A DNA stretch of 64,000 bases from PALSA-350 sp963834445 (GTDB lineage Bacteria; Acidobacteriota; Terriglobia; Terriglobales; Acidobacteriaceae). The translations under genes and the position numbers were made by a program. Of this stretch, positions 43,974 through 53,150 are shown in pieces. Where the stretch lies: positions 248,001-312,000 of the forward strand of contig CAWIBU010000003.1 in the NCBI GenBank assembly GCA_963834445.1. The letters are read 5' to 3'. The notes beneath the pieces were generated by a model that saw nothing but the letters and a program-made list of their open reading frames with translations, did not search any database and was not told where the DNA came from. Position 1 is the first letter of the stretch; the number at the start of each line of letters is the position of its first letter.

Positions 43974-45147
43974 TGGCTTGCGTCATCACTCTGTTGGGCA
44001 CTTGGTTTGCTTCCCCAAGGGGCGCGGCCGCGGAAGCAATCCGGTGCAGCCCCTCTGGTTTGAGATGCCGGCCATACGCGTAGTAAGCCGCGCACGCGCC
44101 TTCAGCCGACACCATCGTTGCCCCCAGCGGATGCTGCGGCGTGCACAGCGTGCCGAACGCCGGGCAATCGTGGGGTTTTCTGATCCCCCGCAAGATCTGC
44201 CCGCTGATGCAGATCTCCGGCTCGAGCGTGGCAATCTCGGCAACGTCAAACAACTTCTCCGCATCCTGCTGGGCAAACTCCTCGCGCAGACGGAACCCGC
44301 TCATCGGTATGCTGCCAATCCCCCGCCACTTGCGATCAACCACCTCGAACACGCGACTCACCAGTTCTCGTGCCGCCCCGTTGCCATCACGGCCTAGCAC
44401 CCGCGAATACTGGTTTTCGACGACTGCCCGGCCTTGTTCCAATTGCTGCAGCGTCATCAGCGTTCCATGCAAAATATCGATCGGCTCGAACCCCGTTACC
44501 ACGATGGGCACACGGTAGCGAGCGCTGATAGGCTCGTACTCGCTATACCCCATCACCGCGCATACGTGACCGGGGCCAAGAAAGCCCTGCACCCGGTTAT
44601 CCGGCGAGCTGAGAATTGCCTCCAGGGCCGGTGGAACCAGCACGTGCGAAACCAGCAGCGATACGTTATTGACCTGCTGCGCCCGCGCCCGCCACGCCAG
44701 CATCGCGTTGGCCGGAGCCGTGGTCTCAAAGCCAATGGCAAAAAAGACGATCTGTTTGCTGGGATTCGCGCTCGCGATCTTGAGACAGTCGAGTGGTGAG
44801 TAAACGATGCGCACATCCCCACCCAGCGACTTAATGGTGAACAGGTCGCCCTGCGAGCCGGGCACGCGCAGCATGTCCCCAAAAGAACAGAAGATGACGT
44901 TCGGCTGCCTCGCAATTGCGTGCGCCTTGTCGATCATTTCCAACGGCGTCACGCATACCGGGCATCCCGGCCCATGCACCAGCTCCACCCCCTCCGGCAG
45001 CAGATGATCGATGCCGTTTTTAACGATGGAGTGGGTCTGGCCACCGCACACTTCCATCAGAACCCAGGGACGCGTCTGCAAACGGCGCATCTCCTCCACG
45101 ATCCCATTGGCTATCTCCCCGTTGCGGTACTCATCCAGGTATTTCAA
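43966..45147 (-). CDS. hypD: Hydrogenase maturation factor HypD
   Basis: A 393-aa Fe-S protein that, with HypC, assembles the Fe(CN)2CO unit. Signatures are LMEVCGGQTHSIVKNGID, VHGPGCPVCVTP, CSFGDMLRVPGS, FFAIGFETTAPA and, near the end, CTPQHPLGATMVSAEGACAAY. No ATG fits: the TTG at 45145-45147 overlaps the hypC TGA (TTGA), gives KYLDEYRNGEIA as the N-terminus and the correct family length, so coupled initiation at TTG is chosen. It overlaps hypE by 8 nt. Confidence 0.95.
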   Translation of the reverse strand: MKYLDEYRNGEIANGIVEEMRRLQTRPWVLMEVCGGQTHSIVKNGIDHLLPEGVELVHGPGCPVCVTPLEMIDKAHAIARQPNVIFCSFGDMLRVPGSQGDLFTIKSLGGDVRIVYSPLDCLKIASANPSKQIVFFAIGFETTAPANAMLAWRARAQQVNNVSLLVSHVLVPPALEAILSSPDNRVQGFLGPGHVCAVMGYSEYEPISARYRVPIVVTGFEPIDILHGTLMTLQQLEQGRAVVENQYSRVLGRDGNGAARELVSRVFEVVDRKWRGIGSIPMSGFRLREEFAQQDAEKLFDVAEIATLEPEICISGQILRGIRKPHDCPAFGTLCTPQHPLGATMVSAEGACAAYYAYGRHLKPEGLHRIASAAAPLGEANQVPNRVMTQANG

Positions 45148-45425
45148 GAGCGATGCCCTCCCGGCTCCAGTTCCTCGACCACGGGCGACTCGAGCTCCGT
45201 CAGTTGATCCAGATCCCGCAGCGCCTGGTAGGTGCGCTCCGCCTCGGCTTCGTCGATACGGCTGATGGCAAAGCCCACGTGTACCAGAACGTAGTCGCCA
45301 ATCTGCGCTTCCGGCACATATTCCAGGCATACTTCACGCGCGATCCCACCGAACTGGACCCGGCCCATGAGCATGCCGGCCTTATCAAACGTTTCCACGA
45401 CTTTGCCGGGTATGGCCAGGCACAT
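45144..45425 (-). CDS. hypC: Hydrogenase assembly chaperone HypC
   Basis: A 93-aa chaperone starting MCLAIPGKVVE; Cys2 is the essential residue that binds HypD and the iron precursor. VQFGGIAREVCLEYVPEAQI and GDYVLVHVGFAISRID complete the family fold. The C-terminal ~25 residues are Glu/Leu-rich and longer than in the shortest relatives. It is the first gene of the hydrogenase maturation group on the minus strand and is coupled to hypD by TTGA. Confidence 0.96.
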   Translation of the reverse strand: MCLAIPGKVVETFDKAGMLMGRVQFGGIAREVCLEYVPEAQIGDYVLVHVGFAISRIDEAEAERTYQALRDLDQLTELESPVVEELEPGGHRS

Positions 45426-46588
45426 ATAAATCCTTCTCCGCGCATCGCTGAGAGGGCCGGGCGCTTGCGCGGCGACCCGCCCAGGCCACTGCGCGAAATT
45501 AAACGCCTATCGGGGGCGGAAGGCAACTGAGCCTATGTGAGAACGCGGTTGCTGAAGGGTGTGGGCTGAAGAGCCGTGCCAAACCGCAGATCTCTCCGCT
45601 GCGCTGCGCTCCGGTCGAGATGACAAGGTTGTAGCTATGGATTGGCCCTTTTTCCATGGAAGAGGTACATAGCCAAACTTTGTCATCTCGACCGGAGCGC
45701 AGCGCAGCGGAGAGATCTGCGGTTTGCTCCGCCGGTTCTCGCACGCCCGCCCAAAGCTTTTTTAATGCTGCTAATCTCGTCGACTGAGAAGCCGTTATCA
45801 ACTTTTTCACCGCACTGTTTGCACCGGCAACGGTTCCCTGATTTCCCGTTTGCCGATGCTGAAGCGTGTAACGAATACTCGATGACTCGCAATCCATGTT
45901 TTTGATAAGAAAAATTTGCACGGCTCGCTTACGTCACTGCAATTGTTTCTTTATGGACGGGCGATGCGGCCGGGGCCGCTCCGCTAGTGAATGACCGGTA
46001 AAAATCCCGCGGCGCAATCCTTTCGGGTAGCGGAAAACGTTCTATCGAGTTACACTTTGCGTATTACCCCGGTAGATCCAAATTAGAATTGAACGCTTGT
46101 TCCGGCCCCTGTAAAGCACAGCCGAAAGCTATCTTTTCCTATGGAAGGATAGTTCCCTCTCAACGCCGTAGCCCTTTTTACCGGCTACTTCTCCGCATTT
46201 GCCGCATGGGCTCGAACACATATTAGTAACCTCCACGTGAGGCTTGTTACCCAGCAATAACAGGTTCCGGGTAAACATTGCATACCGCGTTACACCCCCA
46301 GGTAGATTCTTCTCGCAAAACGAGAAAGATCGTGCCGGGGTTTGTCTGCTTGCTGCGCAGCGGTAGTTACTCTGGGTTACCGGCGGTGTAGGCGACAAAA
46401 CCCTGCTTGACAGGTTGTTTGGCACTTTGTTTTTGCAAAGGGCGGGTACTTTTTATCCAGAGGTAACGTTGCCGTTGATCCAGATAGCGTATCTCCGCCC
46501 AGCTCATTGCACGCGCAACACTGGCTTCATGGCTTGCATCCCTGCCTGCTCTTGGACGATCGACCATCTCAGAACGAGGTATTTGTCC
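45426..46588. other. 1.16-kb intergenic region with long inverted repeat
   Basis: Upstream of hypC and of the beta-helix gene. The main feature is the 46-bp perfect inverted repeat at 45581-45725. A minus-strand frame at 45683-45892 contains RCRCKQCGEKV and another lies at 46129-46425, but neither shows a family pattern or a ribosome-binding site. Two short similar blocks, TTACCCCGGTAGATC near 46065 and a variant near 46290, were noticed. Base composition is less GC-rich than in the genes. Confidence 0.5.
45581..45725. repeat. Perfect 46-bp inverted repeat with 53-bp spacer
   Basis: Left arm 45581-45626 and right arm 45680-45725 are perfect reverse complements. The arms start AAACCGCAGATCTCTCCGCT and end TCGGTCGAGATGACAA-like; the loop is 45627-45679. 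The inner motif (CTGCGCTCCGGTCGAGATGACA) belongs to a dispersed family with degenerate copies at 49122-49143 and 56809-56936. It lies about 155 bp upstream of hypC. Confidence 0.85.
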
Positions 46589-47701
46589 ATGTCGCTGCAG
46601 AAATTTGTGACGAAATCTACTTTTCTTCTCGTCCTCGCGTTTTTTTTCACCACCCACGGGCAGGCTTCTACCATCACCGTTGTGCCCTCTGAAGTGCAGG
46701 CCCAGATTCAGGCATCCATCAACAACAGTCATGTTGGGGACACAATTTACTTCCAGCCAGGCACGTACAACCTCAACCAGTTGCACCTCGCCGGCGGAAG
46801 AATCTACCTGGGCTCGACCACTGGTCAGACCATCATTCACGGCAGCGGCGGTTACGCGTTGTTCGTGTTCTACGGAACCGGTCTGACCGTGCAGCACTTC
46901 ACGTTTGATGGTGGCGGCCTCTGCCTTTGCAGTGCGGTCTCGAATGTGCACGTGGAATACAACACGTTTCAAAACATCGCGTTTGGACCAAACGGCTCGG
47001 TCGAATATGGCAACTGGACCACGACCAACGGAATTTACATCGGCACATCTGCCACCACGACAGATATCTCGCACAATACATTTCATAATCTTTCCGCGCA
47101 GATCCTTTCGCAGTACAAGGATCAGAATCTGGGCGTGACCGGCATCTTCGGCTACAACATCAGCAGCACGACCATCACCTACAACACGTTCGATACGCTG
47201 AATGAGGGCATTCACTTTTTCAACGGTTCGAACGTGCAGATTCTGCACAACACCATCACGCACTTTCACCGTATCGCCATGGAGTTTCAAGACAAGGTTT
47301 CGGGTCTTGAGCTTGGCTACAACACCTATTCAGCGCCGGTCGTGCCCTTTTGGGTTACGTTTGGCATCTCTGCCGCAATCTCGGGTGGCAACGCTTACAT
47401 TCACAACAACCTGATTGACGATCAGGTACAGAAGGCCTGCGGCTCAACCTGTTGGATCGGCTATGGTGTCGAAGCCTGGGGTGTAGGGACGGTGGTCACC
47501 AACAACACCATCCAGGGACATTGGGGCAATGGGGTAGCCATTGGCCCGTCGACCAATCTGAAAGTGATGAACAATCTCATTTGCGGACCGGAGATGAGTC
47601 AGACCGGCAACGGCTACGTCGTTAACCAGCAGAGCACAAAGTGGGCCGGAGAGTTGATCTCTGCTAACAAGACCTCGCCGTCGCTCGTCTGCACTTTATA
47701 A
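46589..47701 (+). CDS. Secreted right-handed beta-helix repeat protein
   Basis: A 370-aa exported protein. Signal peptide at 1-27 (FLLVLAFFFTTHGQA). The body is a right-handed parallel beta-helix built from Asn-rich rungs: VHVEYNTFQNIAF, TDISHNTFHNLSA, TTITYNTFDTLNEG, VQILHNTITHFHR and VVTNNTIQGHWGNG. The fold occurs in pectin lyase-like polysaccharide-degrading enzymes and in surface adhesins. No clear catalytic Asp pair was identified, so the activity is open. The ATG at 46589 opens the signal peptide; the frame is open upstream to 46415. Confidence 0.85.
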   Translation: MSLQKFVTKSTFLLVLAFFFTTHGQASTITVVPSEVQAQIQASINNSHVGDTIYFQPGTYNLNQLHLAGGRIYLGSTTGQTIIHGSGGYALFVFYGTGLTVQHFTFDGGGLCLCSAVSNVHVEYNTFQNIAFGPNGSVEYGNWTTTNGIYIGTSATTTDISHNTFHNLSAQILSQYKDQNLGVTGIFGYNISSTTITYNTFDTLNEGIHFFNGSNVQILHNTITHFHRIAMEFQDKVSGLELGYNTYSAPVVPFWVTFGISAAISGGNAYIHNNLIDDQVQKACGSTCWIGYGVEAWGVGTVVTNNTIQGHWGNGVAIGPSTNLKVMNNLICGPEMSQTGNGYVVNQQSTKWAGELISANKTSPSLVCTL

Positions 47702-48011
47702 ACCCGCTGAAGCACACAAGCCAGCACATCCGCTACCGGGCGCGTTCTACGCGTCCGGTAGTGTTCTGCGTCACGCATACTGCCTGGCAACTGCCCATAG
47801 CCCCCTAATCACAAAGGGTGGGTGGCCCATTCAAGCCATCTGTTGGCTTGAGTGGGATTCGCAGGGCGCAGCCGGGGACACTTTACCTCACTCAAGCCAA
47901 GAGGAAGGATATCTCGCCGCAGCGAGCATGAGTCCCGCAGGGACAACTGAAAATTCCCGAGGATGGAATCCTGGGGGTTGTTGGACCGTGGGAGCTGAGT
48001 CGCGCAACAGT
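47702..48011. other. Intergenic region with REP-like fragment
   Basis: No gene seen. It contains a hairpin CCCATTCAAGCC / GGCTTGAGTGGG (about 47827-47858) and, at 47931-47976, AGTCCCGCAGGGAC followed by CCCGAGGATGGAATCCTGGG, a fragment of the same repeat family as 24466-24784. Confidence 0.6.
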
Positions 48012-48452
48012 TCAAGCTTGTTCGTCCGACGAATAATCGATCATGAGGCCTTGCGGCGGAAACCTCCTTTGCAGCTTGAGCGTGGAAGCAACTGCGCGGA
48101 TGGTGGCCACAAGCTGGTCGAGTGTGTAATGCCCCTTCTGCAGATGCGCGTGCATCGGCAGGCTCGACTGCTGCGCGTTGCTCAGGGACTCGGCGCTGAG
48201 GACCACGATCCCAACCTGCGGGTAGAGACGCCGCACGATCGGGAGCAACTCGAACCCCGACATTTTCGGCATTCTCAAGTCGGATAAGATCACGTCAGGC
48301 ACCAGATGGCGGAGTAATGTCAATGCCTCCGAGCCGTTGCCTGCGACGCTACACTGCATCCCACTCGCTTCCAAAGTGACTCGCAAAACCTCAAGCACGG
48401 TCGGCTCATCGTCCACCAGCAAGACACGGAGTTCCTCATCATGCAAGGGCAT
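48012..48452 (-). CDS. Single-domain response regulator (CheY-like)
   Basis: A 146-aa receiver-domain protein with no output domain. RVLLVDDEPTVLEVL supplies the acidic pocket, VILSDLRMPKMSGFELL the phospho-acceptor aspartate, VVLSAES the conserved Ser/Thr position, and HLQKGHYTLDQLVATI the conserved lysine. A tail of about 20 residues follows. It probably acts by protein contact, passing phosphate from an unlinked histidine kinase; no kinase is nearby. Confidence 0.92.
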   Translation of the reverse strand: MPLHDEELRVLLVDDEPTVLEVLRVTLEASGMQCSVAGNGSEALTLLRHLVPDVILSDLRMPKMSGFELLPIVRRLYPQVGIVVLSAESLSNAQQSSLPMHAHLQKGHYTLDQLVATIRAVASTLKLQRRFPPQGLMIDYSSDEQA

Positions 48453-48864
48453 CGGGCTCCGGAGTCGCCTGTTGTTTCTGCATCTTTGTTTTTAGTTGTA
48501 ATTTCATCTTCACCAAATATCAGAGGCCATAAGTCTCGAGGCAGTTGCTTGGCCCGCAACCATGCATGAATCGAGATGCCACAACGGGCGCCAGGAGACA
48601 TTTGTAGCGGTAGCGAATGCGGTTCAGGAAGCTTCATCAAATGCGATAAGTTGCAATATCGGCTTCCCCTTTCAAGCAAACGCAAAAGCTGATCATGCAT
48701 CCATTTATTGGGGCCTTCCGGGGGGAAGGTGACCCGCCTTGGTTGCTTGTTGTGTGGGAGCGAAATCTCTAACAAATGAGGATGTGGATTTTCGATATCG
48801 AAGACATCCTAATGAAGCGCCCTCACATCTTTAACGTTTAAGAGTAGTCAGTATGGTGATTGCT
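48453..48864. other. Intergenic region upstream of response regulator
   Basis: An open frame on the minus strand from 48775 overlaps the regulator's start in a different frame; it shows no family pattern and no ribosome-binding site. No other signal was recognised. Confidence 0.4.
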
Positions 48865-49029
48865 ATGCGTTGTCGCGAGTGCTCGTCTTCTAAATTCCGT
48901 CTTTCCCGGTTTCGTTTGCACGATTGCGCCCGGCTGCTGCTTTTTCAATATCCCATTCGCTGCCGGCGATGCGGCCGGCGCGATTATATGTGGTTACAAA
49001 GGTCGCTGTTACGCGCCTGGAGAGTTTGA
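48865..49029 (+). CDS. 54-aa zinc-ribbon-like small protein (candidate)
   Basis: A short frame with product MRCRECSSSKFRLSRFRLHD, then CARLLLFQYPIRCRRCGRRD and YMWLQRS at the tail. Two CxxC pairs (C3/C6 and C33/C36) flank a basic hydrophobic stretch, which resembles small zinc-ribbon proteins of the form RCxxCxS...YPxRCRxCxxR seen in soil bacteria. An upstream in-frame ATG at 48853 would add four residues. No strong ribosome-binding site was seen, so it remains a candidate. Confidence 0.5.
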   Translation: MRCRECSSSKFRLSRFRLHDCARLLLFQYPIRCRRCGRRDYMWLQRSLLRAWRV

Positions 49030-49353
49030 GTGCGGCGCTGCTCTTTGCCACCGGCTTGCCTGCGTTTCAAGAAAGAACGAGAGCGCTCATTTTGTTAGGT
49101 CGCCCCTCACACAAATTTGTCATCCCGACCGTACCCCCGGATTCCTGCCACGCTACATCTGACAGGACCGCGTGTGCTCCTTTCTCTAAGGAAAGCCGCA
49201 GGAAGCTCGTCAACGCCATAAAACCCGACAGCAATCCGGGGGTTGCGGAGGGACCTGCTTGGTCCATCCAACTAGCAATTCTCGAGGGCAACCGCCGCAA
49301 TCCTGAAACAGACCCACCTGGTAGGCCCGCCAAACACCTCCGCACATTCGGCT
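49030..49353. other. Intergenic region with dispersed-repeat copy
   Basis: No gene supported. The segment CACAAATTTGTCATCCCGAC near 49120-49138 belongs to the dispersed repeat family that is also seen at 56.8-56.9 kb. Confidence 0.45.
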
Positions 49354-51789
49354 TTATTCGTCGCGCAGCAGAATCATCGGATCGACGGCCAGCGCACGTC
49401 GAGCGGGAACCAGGGCGGCAAGAACGCCTACGCCGAGCATAGTAAGAATCACACCGCCGAGGATCACTGGGTCTTTGGGCGTGGCCTGATACACGATCGA
49501 GGAAAGAACACGGGTTGCCAGTACGCCAAGAATCATGCCCGCGATCGATCCGATAGCGAGCAGCCGGAAGATCCGTCCGAGCGCTGCGCCGAGCACCTTA
49601 CCCTGACCCGCTCCGAGGGCTATGCGGATACCGAGTTCGCGCAGGCGTTTGCTCACGGTATAGGCGGCCATTCCGAAGATCCCGGTAATGGCAAGCATCG
49701 CCCCCAGTAAGCCAAGCACGCCGAGAGAAACAGTAGCTACGCGTGCGGCGAACAGCGCGCTATCCAACTCACTGTTCCAGGTTCTGATTTCAAGCGGAAG
49801 CCCTGCATCGAGGCTGCGCATCGAGCGCTGCAAGGCTGCGGCGATCCCCTGCGGGTCACGTTCCGATCGAACCACCAGCCAGGTCTCGCTCGAAGGGTGC
49901 TGGAGAAACGAAAAAAACATGGCAGGCCTGGGGTCTTCGGTAAGAGTCTGATACTTACCGTCTTCCACCACGCCAATCACTTCAGCACGTTGGCTGCCGC
50001 CCCAGAGTTTGAAATGCCTGCCCACCACATCATCGGCGGACCCGAAGACCTTGCGCGCAAATTCGCGATTCACCACCGCCACCACAGGAGCCTTGTCGTC
50101 ATCGTGCAGGGTGAAGGAGCGGCCCGCCAGAAGCGCGGTGCCGGCAGCCCGGAAATAGTCGGGCGAGACGGCGAAATTCTGAGCATCGGCCGCCGCGTTG
50201 GTAGGGCGAAAATCCGCGGTCGTGTCGGTGTACACATCAGAGTCCCCGCCGCCAATACTGAGCGGCAGGCGATCCGCATAGCCCACCGCGGTGACCCCGG
50301 GGATCGTTGCGGCAGCGTCGAGCATGCGCTTCTGCATCTGTACGCGCTTGTCGGCATCATAGCCAGCCATCTTCAGATCGGTCTTTACCAGCATCACGTT
50401 CTTAGGCTGAATACCGTAATTGTTTTCGAGCGACCGGGCCAGACCGCGCACCGCAACCAGCGAAGCGGTCACTAAAACAGAACAGATGGCGATTTGCAAA
50501 GCCAACAGAACGTCGCGCAGGGTAAAGCGGCGTGTGCTGCCAACGCTTGCACTTCCGGAGCGAATAATCTGCCACGGATCGGACCGAAGAATCTGGCGGA
50601 CGGGCACCAGGCCGAAGAACAGGCCACTGCAGACCGCCAGCAACAACGCCAGGGCGTAGGTGTGCACGTCCGGGTTCACCGGCACATTGATCGGGATATT
50701 GGGAATCGGGCGCCATGTGCTGAGGCCACGCAGAATCACCACAGCTGCCGCCAGACCCAATATCCCGCCGGCCAGCGAAACCAAAATGGCTTCCGTGAGC
50801 AGCTGCCGAAGAATGAGCTGGCGGCGCGATCCAAGCGCCATGCGGACTGCGATTTCGCGTGCGCGATCCCCCGCCCGCGCGGCGAACAGGCTACCTAGAT
50901 TAGCGCATGCAGCCAGCAGGATAAGACCTGCGAGCAGCATCAGCCCGAACATAAAAGCGCGCGTGGGTCGGCCGAGGGTATTGCCGGCAAGTCCGGGACG
51001 CGACAAGGAAAATTTCAGGCCATCATCCGATTTGGGATAGGTCTTCGCCAGCGAACTGGCAATGGCATTCAGATCCGCAGTAGCGGCCGCCGGCGTGACT
51101 CCGGGCTTGAGGTGGCCGATCGCCCAGGCGGTGTGGTTGCCACGCTCCTCGAGCGAACTCCAATCACTGATTTGCGGCGAATCGACAATGGGAGCCCACA
51201 GGTCGGGCGCGAAAAACAGTTCGGTCCCGCGGAAGTCCGGCCGAGCCACGCCAACGATGGTGAAGGGATGTTTGTTGATCTGCACCGTCCGGCCCACGGC
51301 GGCACGGTCACCATTAAACTGGCTGTGCCAGAGTGCATAGCTCAGCACGATCTCGGGCATGCTATTTGGGCCATGCTCTTCGGAGGCATGGATAAATCGG
51401 CCAAGATAAGGCTGAACGCCCAGGGCATCGAAGTAATTGCCGCTTACGGTATAGGGCCACACGACCGAGGGGCTTCCGTGGCCGGTATCGAGCCCAACGC
51501 CGCCCATGATGCTGTAGAGCACCAGCGAATCGAAGGTATGGTTGCCGTCACGCAGGTCGCGATAATCCGGATACGACTCTGAGGGAGACGTGTCTGACCC
51601 GTAGGCGCGTTCCAGCATGAACAGCGTCTCCGGGTGCGGCACCCTGAGCGGTCGCAGGATCAGCGCATTCAGTACGCTGAACACGATGGCATTGGCGCCA
51701 ATAGCGAGTGCCAGGGTCAGCACAGCGGTCAGGGCGAATCCAGGCGCTTTGCGCAACTGTCGTAAAGCAAGTCGTATATCGGCGTTCAT
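49354..51789 (-). CDS. ADOP-type ABC transporter permease (MacB/FtsX family)
   Basis: An 811-aa permease, intact. It begins DIRLALRQLRKAPGFALTAV with the first helix, followed by a MacB core domain, a middle helix group (FGLMLLAGLILLAACANLGS), a second periplasmic domain and the C-terminal helices ending PARRALAVDPMILLRDE. It lacks the N-terminal helical extension of the PadR-linked copy. No ATPase, membrane-fusion protein or regulator is adjacent. It has a different sequence from the two copies at 28.5-33.8 kb, so it is not a recent duplicate. Confidence 0.92.
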   Translation of the reverse strand: MNADIRLALRQLRKAPGFALTAVLTLALAIGANAIVFSVLNALILRPLRVPHPETLFMLERAYGSDTSPSESYPDYRDLRDGNHTFDSLVLYSIMGGVGLDTGHGSPSVVWPYTVSGNYFDALGVQPYLGRFIHASEEHGPNSMPEIVLSYALWHSQFNGDRAAVGRTVQINKHPFTIVGVARPDFRGTELFFAPDLWAPIVDSPQISDWSSLEERGNHTAWAIGHLKPGVTPAAATADLNAIASSLAKTYPKSDDGLKFSLSRPGLAGNTLGRPTRAFMFGLMLLAGLILLAACANLGSLFAARAGDRAREIAVRMALGSRRQLILRQLLTEAILVSLAGGILGLAAAVVILRGLSTWRPIPNIPINVPVNPDVHTYALALLLAVCSGLFFGLVPVRQILRSDPWQIIRSGSASVGSTRRFTLRDVLLALQIAICSVLVTASLVAVRGLARSLENNYGIQPKNVMLVKTDLKMAGYDADKRVQMQKRMLDAAATIPGVTAVGYADRLPLSIGGGDSDVYTDTTADFRPTNAAADAQNFAVSPDYFRAAGTALLAGRSFTLHDDDKAPVVAVVNREFARKVFGSADDVVGRHFKLWGGSQRAEVIGVVEDGKYQTLTEDPRPAMFFSFLQHPSSETWLVVRSERDPQGIAAALQRSMRSLDAGLPLEIRTWNSELDSALFAARVATVSLGVLGLLGAMLAITGIFGMAAYTVSKRLRELGIRIALGAGQGKVLGAALGRIFRLLAIGSIAGMILGVLATRVLSSIVYQATPKDPVILGGVILTMLGVGVLAALVPARRALAVDPMILLRDE

Positions 51790-52008
51790 GCTTCCCCTTC
51801 GTTACACATCGGGTGTACGCATCGTTGTATACGCATCGTCGCGTATTTTTCCAAGGTCACGGGGCTGATACCGGTTGTACGCACGTGCCGGGGCCGCGGT
51901 TCCCTTAGATATTGCCACTTTCCTGGCTAGGGATGACTGGCCTTTCCGGAGCAGGGCCTTCACCGGCTTCGCCGTCTACTGTGGGCAACTGGCCCGGCCC
52001 GATGCCAG

Positions 52009-52182
52009 AAAAAAGCTGAGCTAGAAGAGCTTTATGAGTTTTATGCCTCCCGATCACAGGGTCCGCACTCAAAAAAAAGGTGAGCTGAAAGAGCTTTATG
52101 CGTTTTATGCCCCCCGGTTGCAGCCTCCGCGCTCAAAAAAAAGGTGAGCTGAAAGAGCTTTATGAGTTTTATGCTGCCCCTG
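52009..52182. repeat. Tandem repeat, three units of 64 bp
   Basis: TGAGCT recurs at exactly 52017, 52081 and 52145. Each unit has an A tract (6-8 A), GAGCTnnAAGAGCTTTATG, then GTTTTATGC and a variable GC-rich end. Unit 3 is cut short. As 64 is not a multiple of three, the array does not encode a peptide repeat. Confidence 0.85.
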
Positions 52183-52855
52183 CTCGCTTTCTGTTGTGTC
52201 TTCCCGCGAGGGGTCGTCCGTGAGCAGGCTCGGGCCGTCTTCCTGTAGTTGTTCGGCGAGGGCCGACCGGACGGCGGAGCGGCGCCCGTGGGTGGGTGGT
52301 CTGCTTCTGCATTCAGGTCGAGCATAAGCGCACGCGTCCGTTCTTCTTGTGGCGCAGAAAAGAGGGTGGACGCAGGGATGGTTTACAAAACGTATCCCCG
52401 ACTGCGTGCCGGTGGAGTGCCGGCACGGTGCGCACTTGCGCCTGGTGATAGCTGGACACAGACCCGTGAGGCGATGGCCGGCGCACGCACATATGCCAGT
52501 GCATGCAGCGGTCGGGCTCCGTGGTCGTGGCTTTTGTTACCGCTTGTTTGCTACTTGCTTAGATGCAATTGCGGGGATTTTGTTGGGTGCTCTTATAAAA
52601 ATTTTTACGCGGGGACTGGTCGCGGATTGCCGGCGGGGTGATCGAGGGTGACTGTGCGCCCACCTCCCAACAAATCCGGCATCACCCCGGCATCCCCTTC
52701 GACCAACCTCAACGCGAACCACTGAACTTTTTGTCCTCAGGCATGCAGATCAGCGTCTGACGTCCTACAAGCCTTTCGCAGAGATGGACGAGCGCGAGGG
52801 ACAGACGGAAACTTAACCATCTACAGAACGACTACAGCGTAATACGCACAACGGA

Positions 52856-52886
52856 ACTACAAAGGTTACGTTCCGTCTGTCACCCC
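52856..52886. repeat. 31-bp direct repeat, left copy
   Basis: Begins ACTACAAAGGTTACGTTCCG and matches 55375-55405 at 30 of 31 positions. The two copies bracket the YCII-YCII-sigma factor module. Confidence 0.8.
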
Positions 52887-53150
52887 GAGGACGTGTCACC
52901 CCGAGGACGTGTCACCCTTCGCCAGGAGCGCGAAGGATGGGGCACCCGGAGCTGGGTGGCACGTCGAACTTGCGGAGCGAACAATTTCTTCGCCACGAAG
53001 TGTCGAGAACGGGTAACTGGCTCCGACTAAGGTATGAAAGCGCAAGATGGGGAGCCCGCCGGGAACCTGGGCAACCAATATGATTCAATCCGGGGAAAAG
53101 GATTGGACTAACCTTAACCGCGTGAAGTAACCAACATAGGAGGATTCGTC

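Larger units (their letters stand above)
51790..53150. other. 1.36-kb gene-poor region with tandem and direct repeats
   Basis: Holds the 64-bp tandem array (52009-52182), a direct-repeat copy at 52856-52886 and a short tandem GAGGACGTGTCACCCC (about 52882-52915). Two plus-strand frames at 52249-52651 both lack a ribosome-binding site; one ends with a hydrophobic LDAIAGILLGALIKIFTRGL. No gene is supported with confidence. Confidence 0.5.

Noticed and set aside
46129..46425. 98-aa minus-strand ORF with several cysteines
   Set aside because: Cysteine spacing shows no zinc-finger pattern, no start signal, and the region is otherwise low in coding character.
48320..48775. 151-aa minus-strand ORF upstream of the response regulator
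   Set aside because: Its last third overlaps the receiver gene in another frame, and the rest has no recognisable domain or ribosome-binding site.
52009..52182. CRISPR array from three evenly spaced repeats
   Set aside because: The whole 64-bp unit is conserved rather than a short repeat with unique spacers, and there are no cas genes.
52349..52651. 100-aa plus-strand ORF with a hydrophobic C-terminal segment
   Set aside because: Repeat-rich, no ribosome-binding site, and protein-like character appears in two competing frames; not enough to call a gene.
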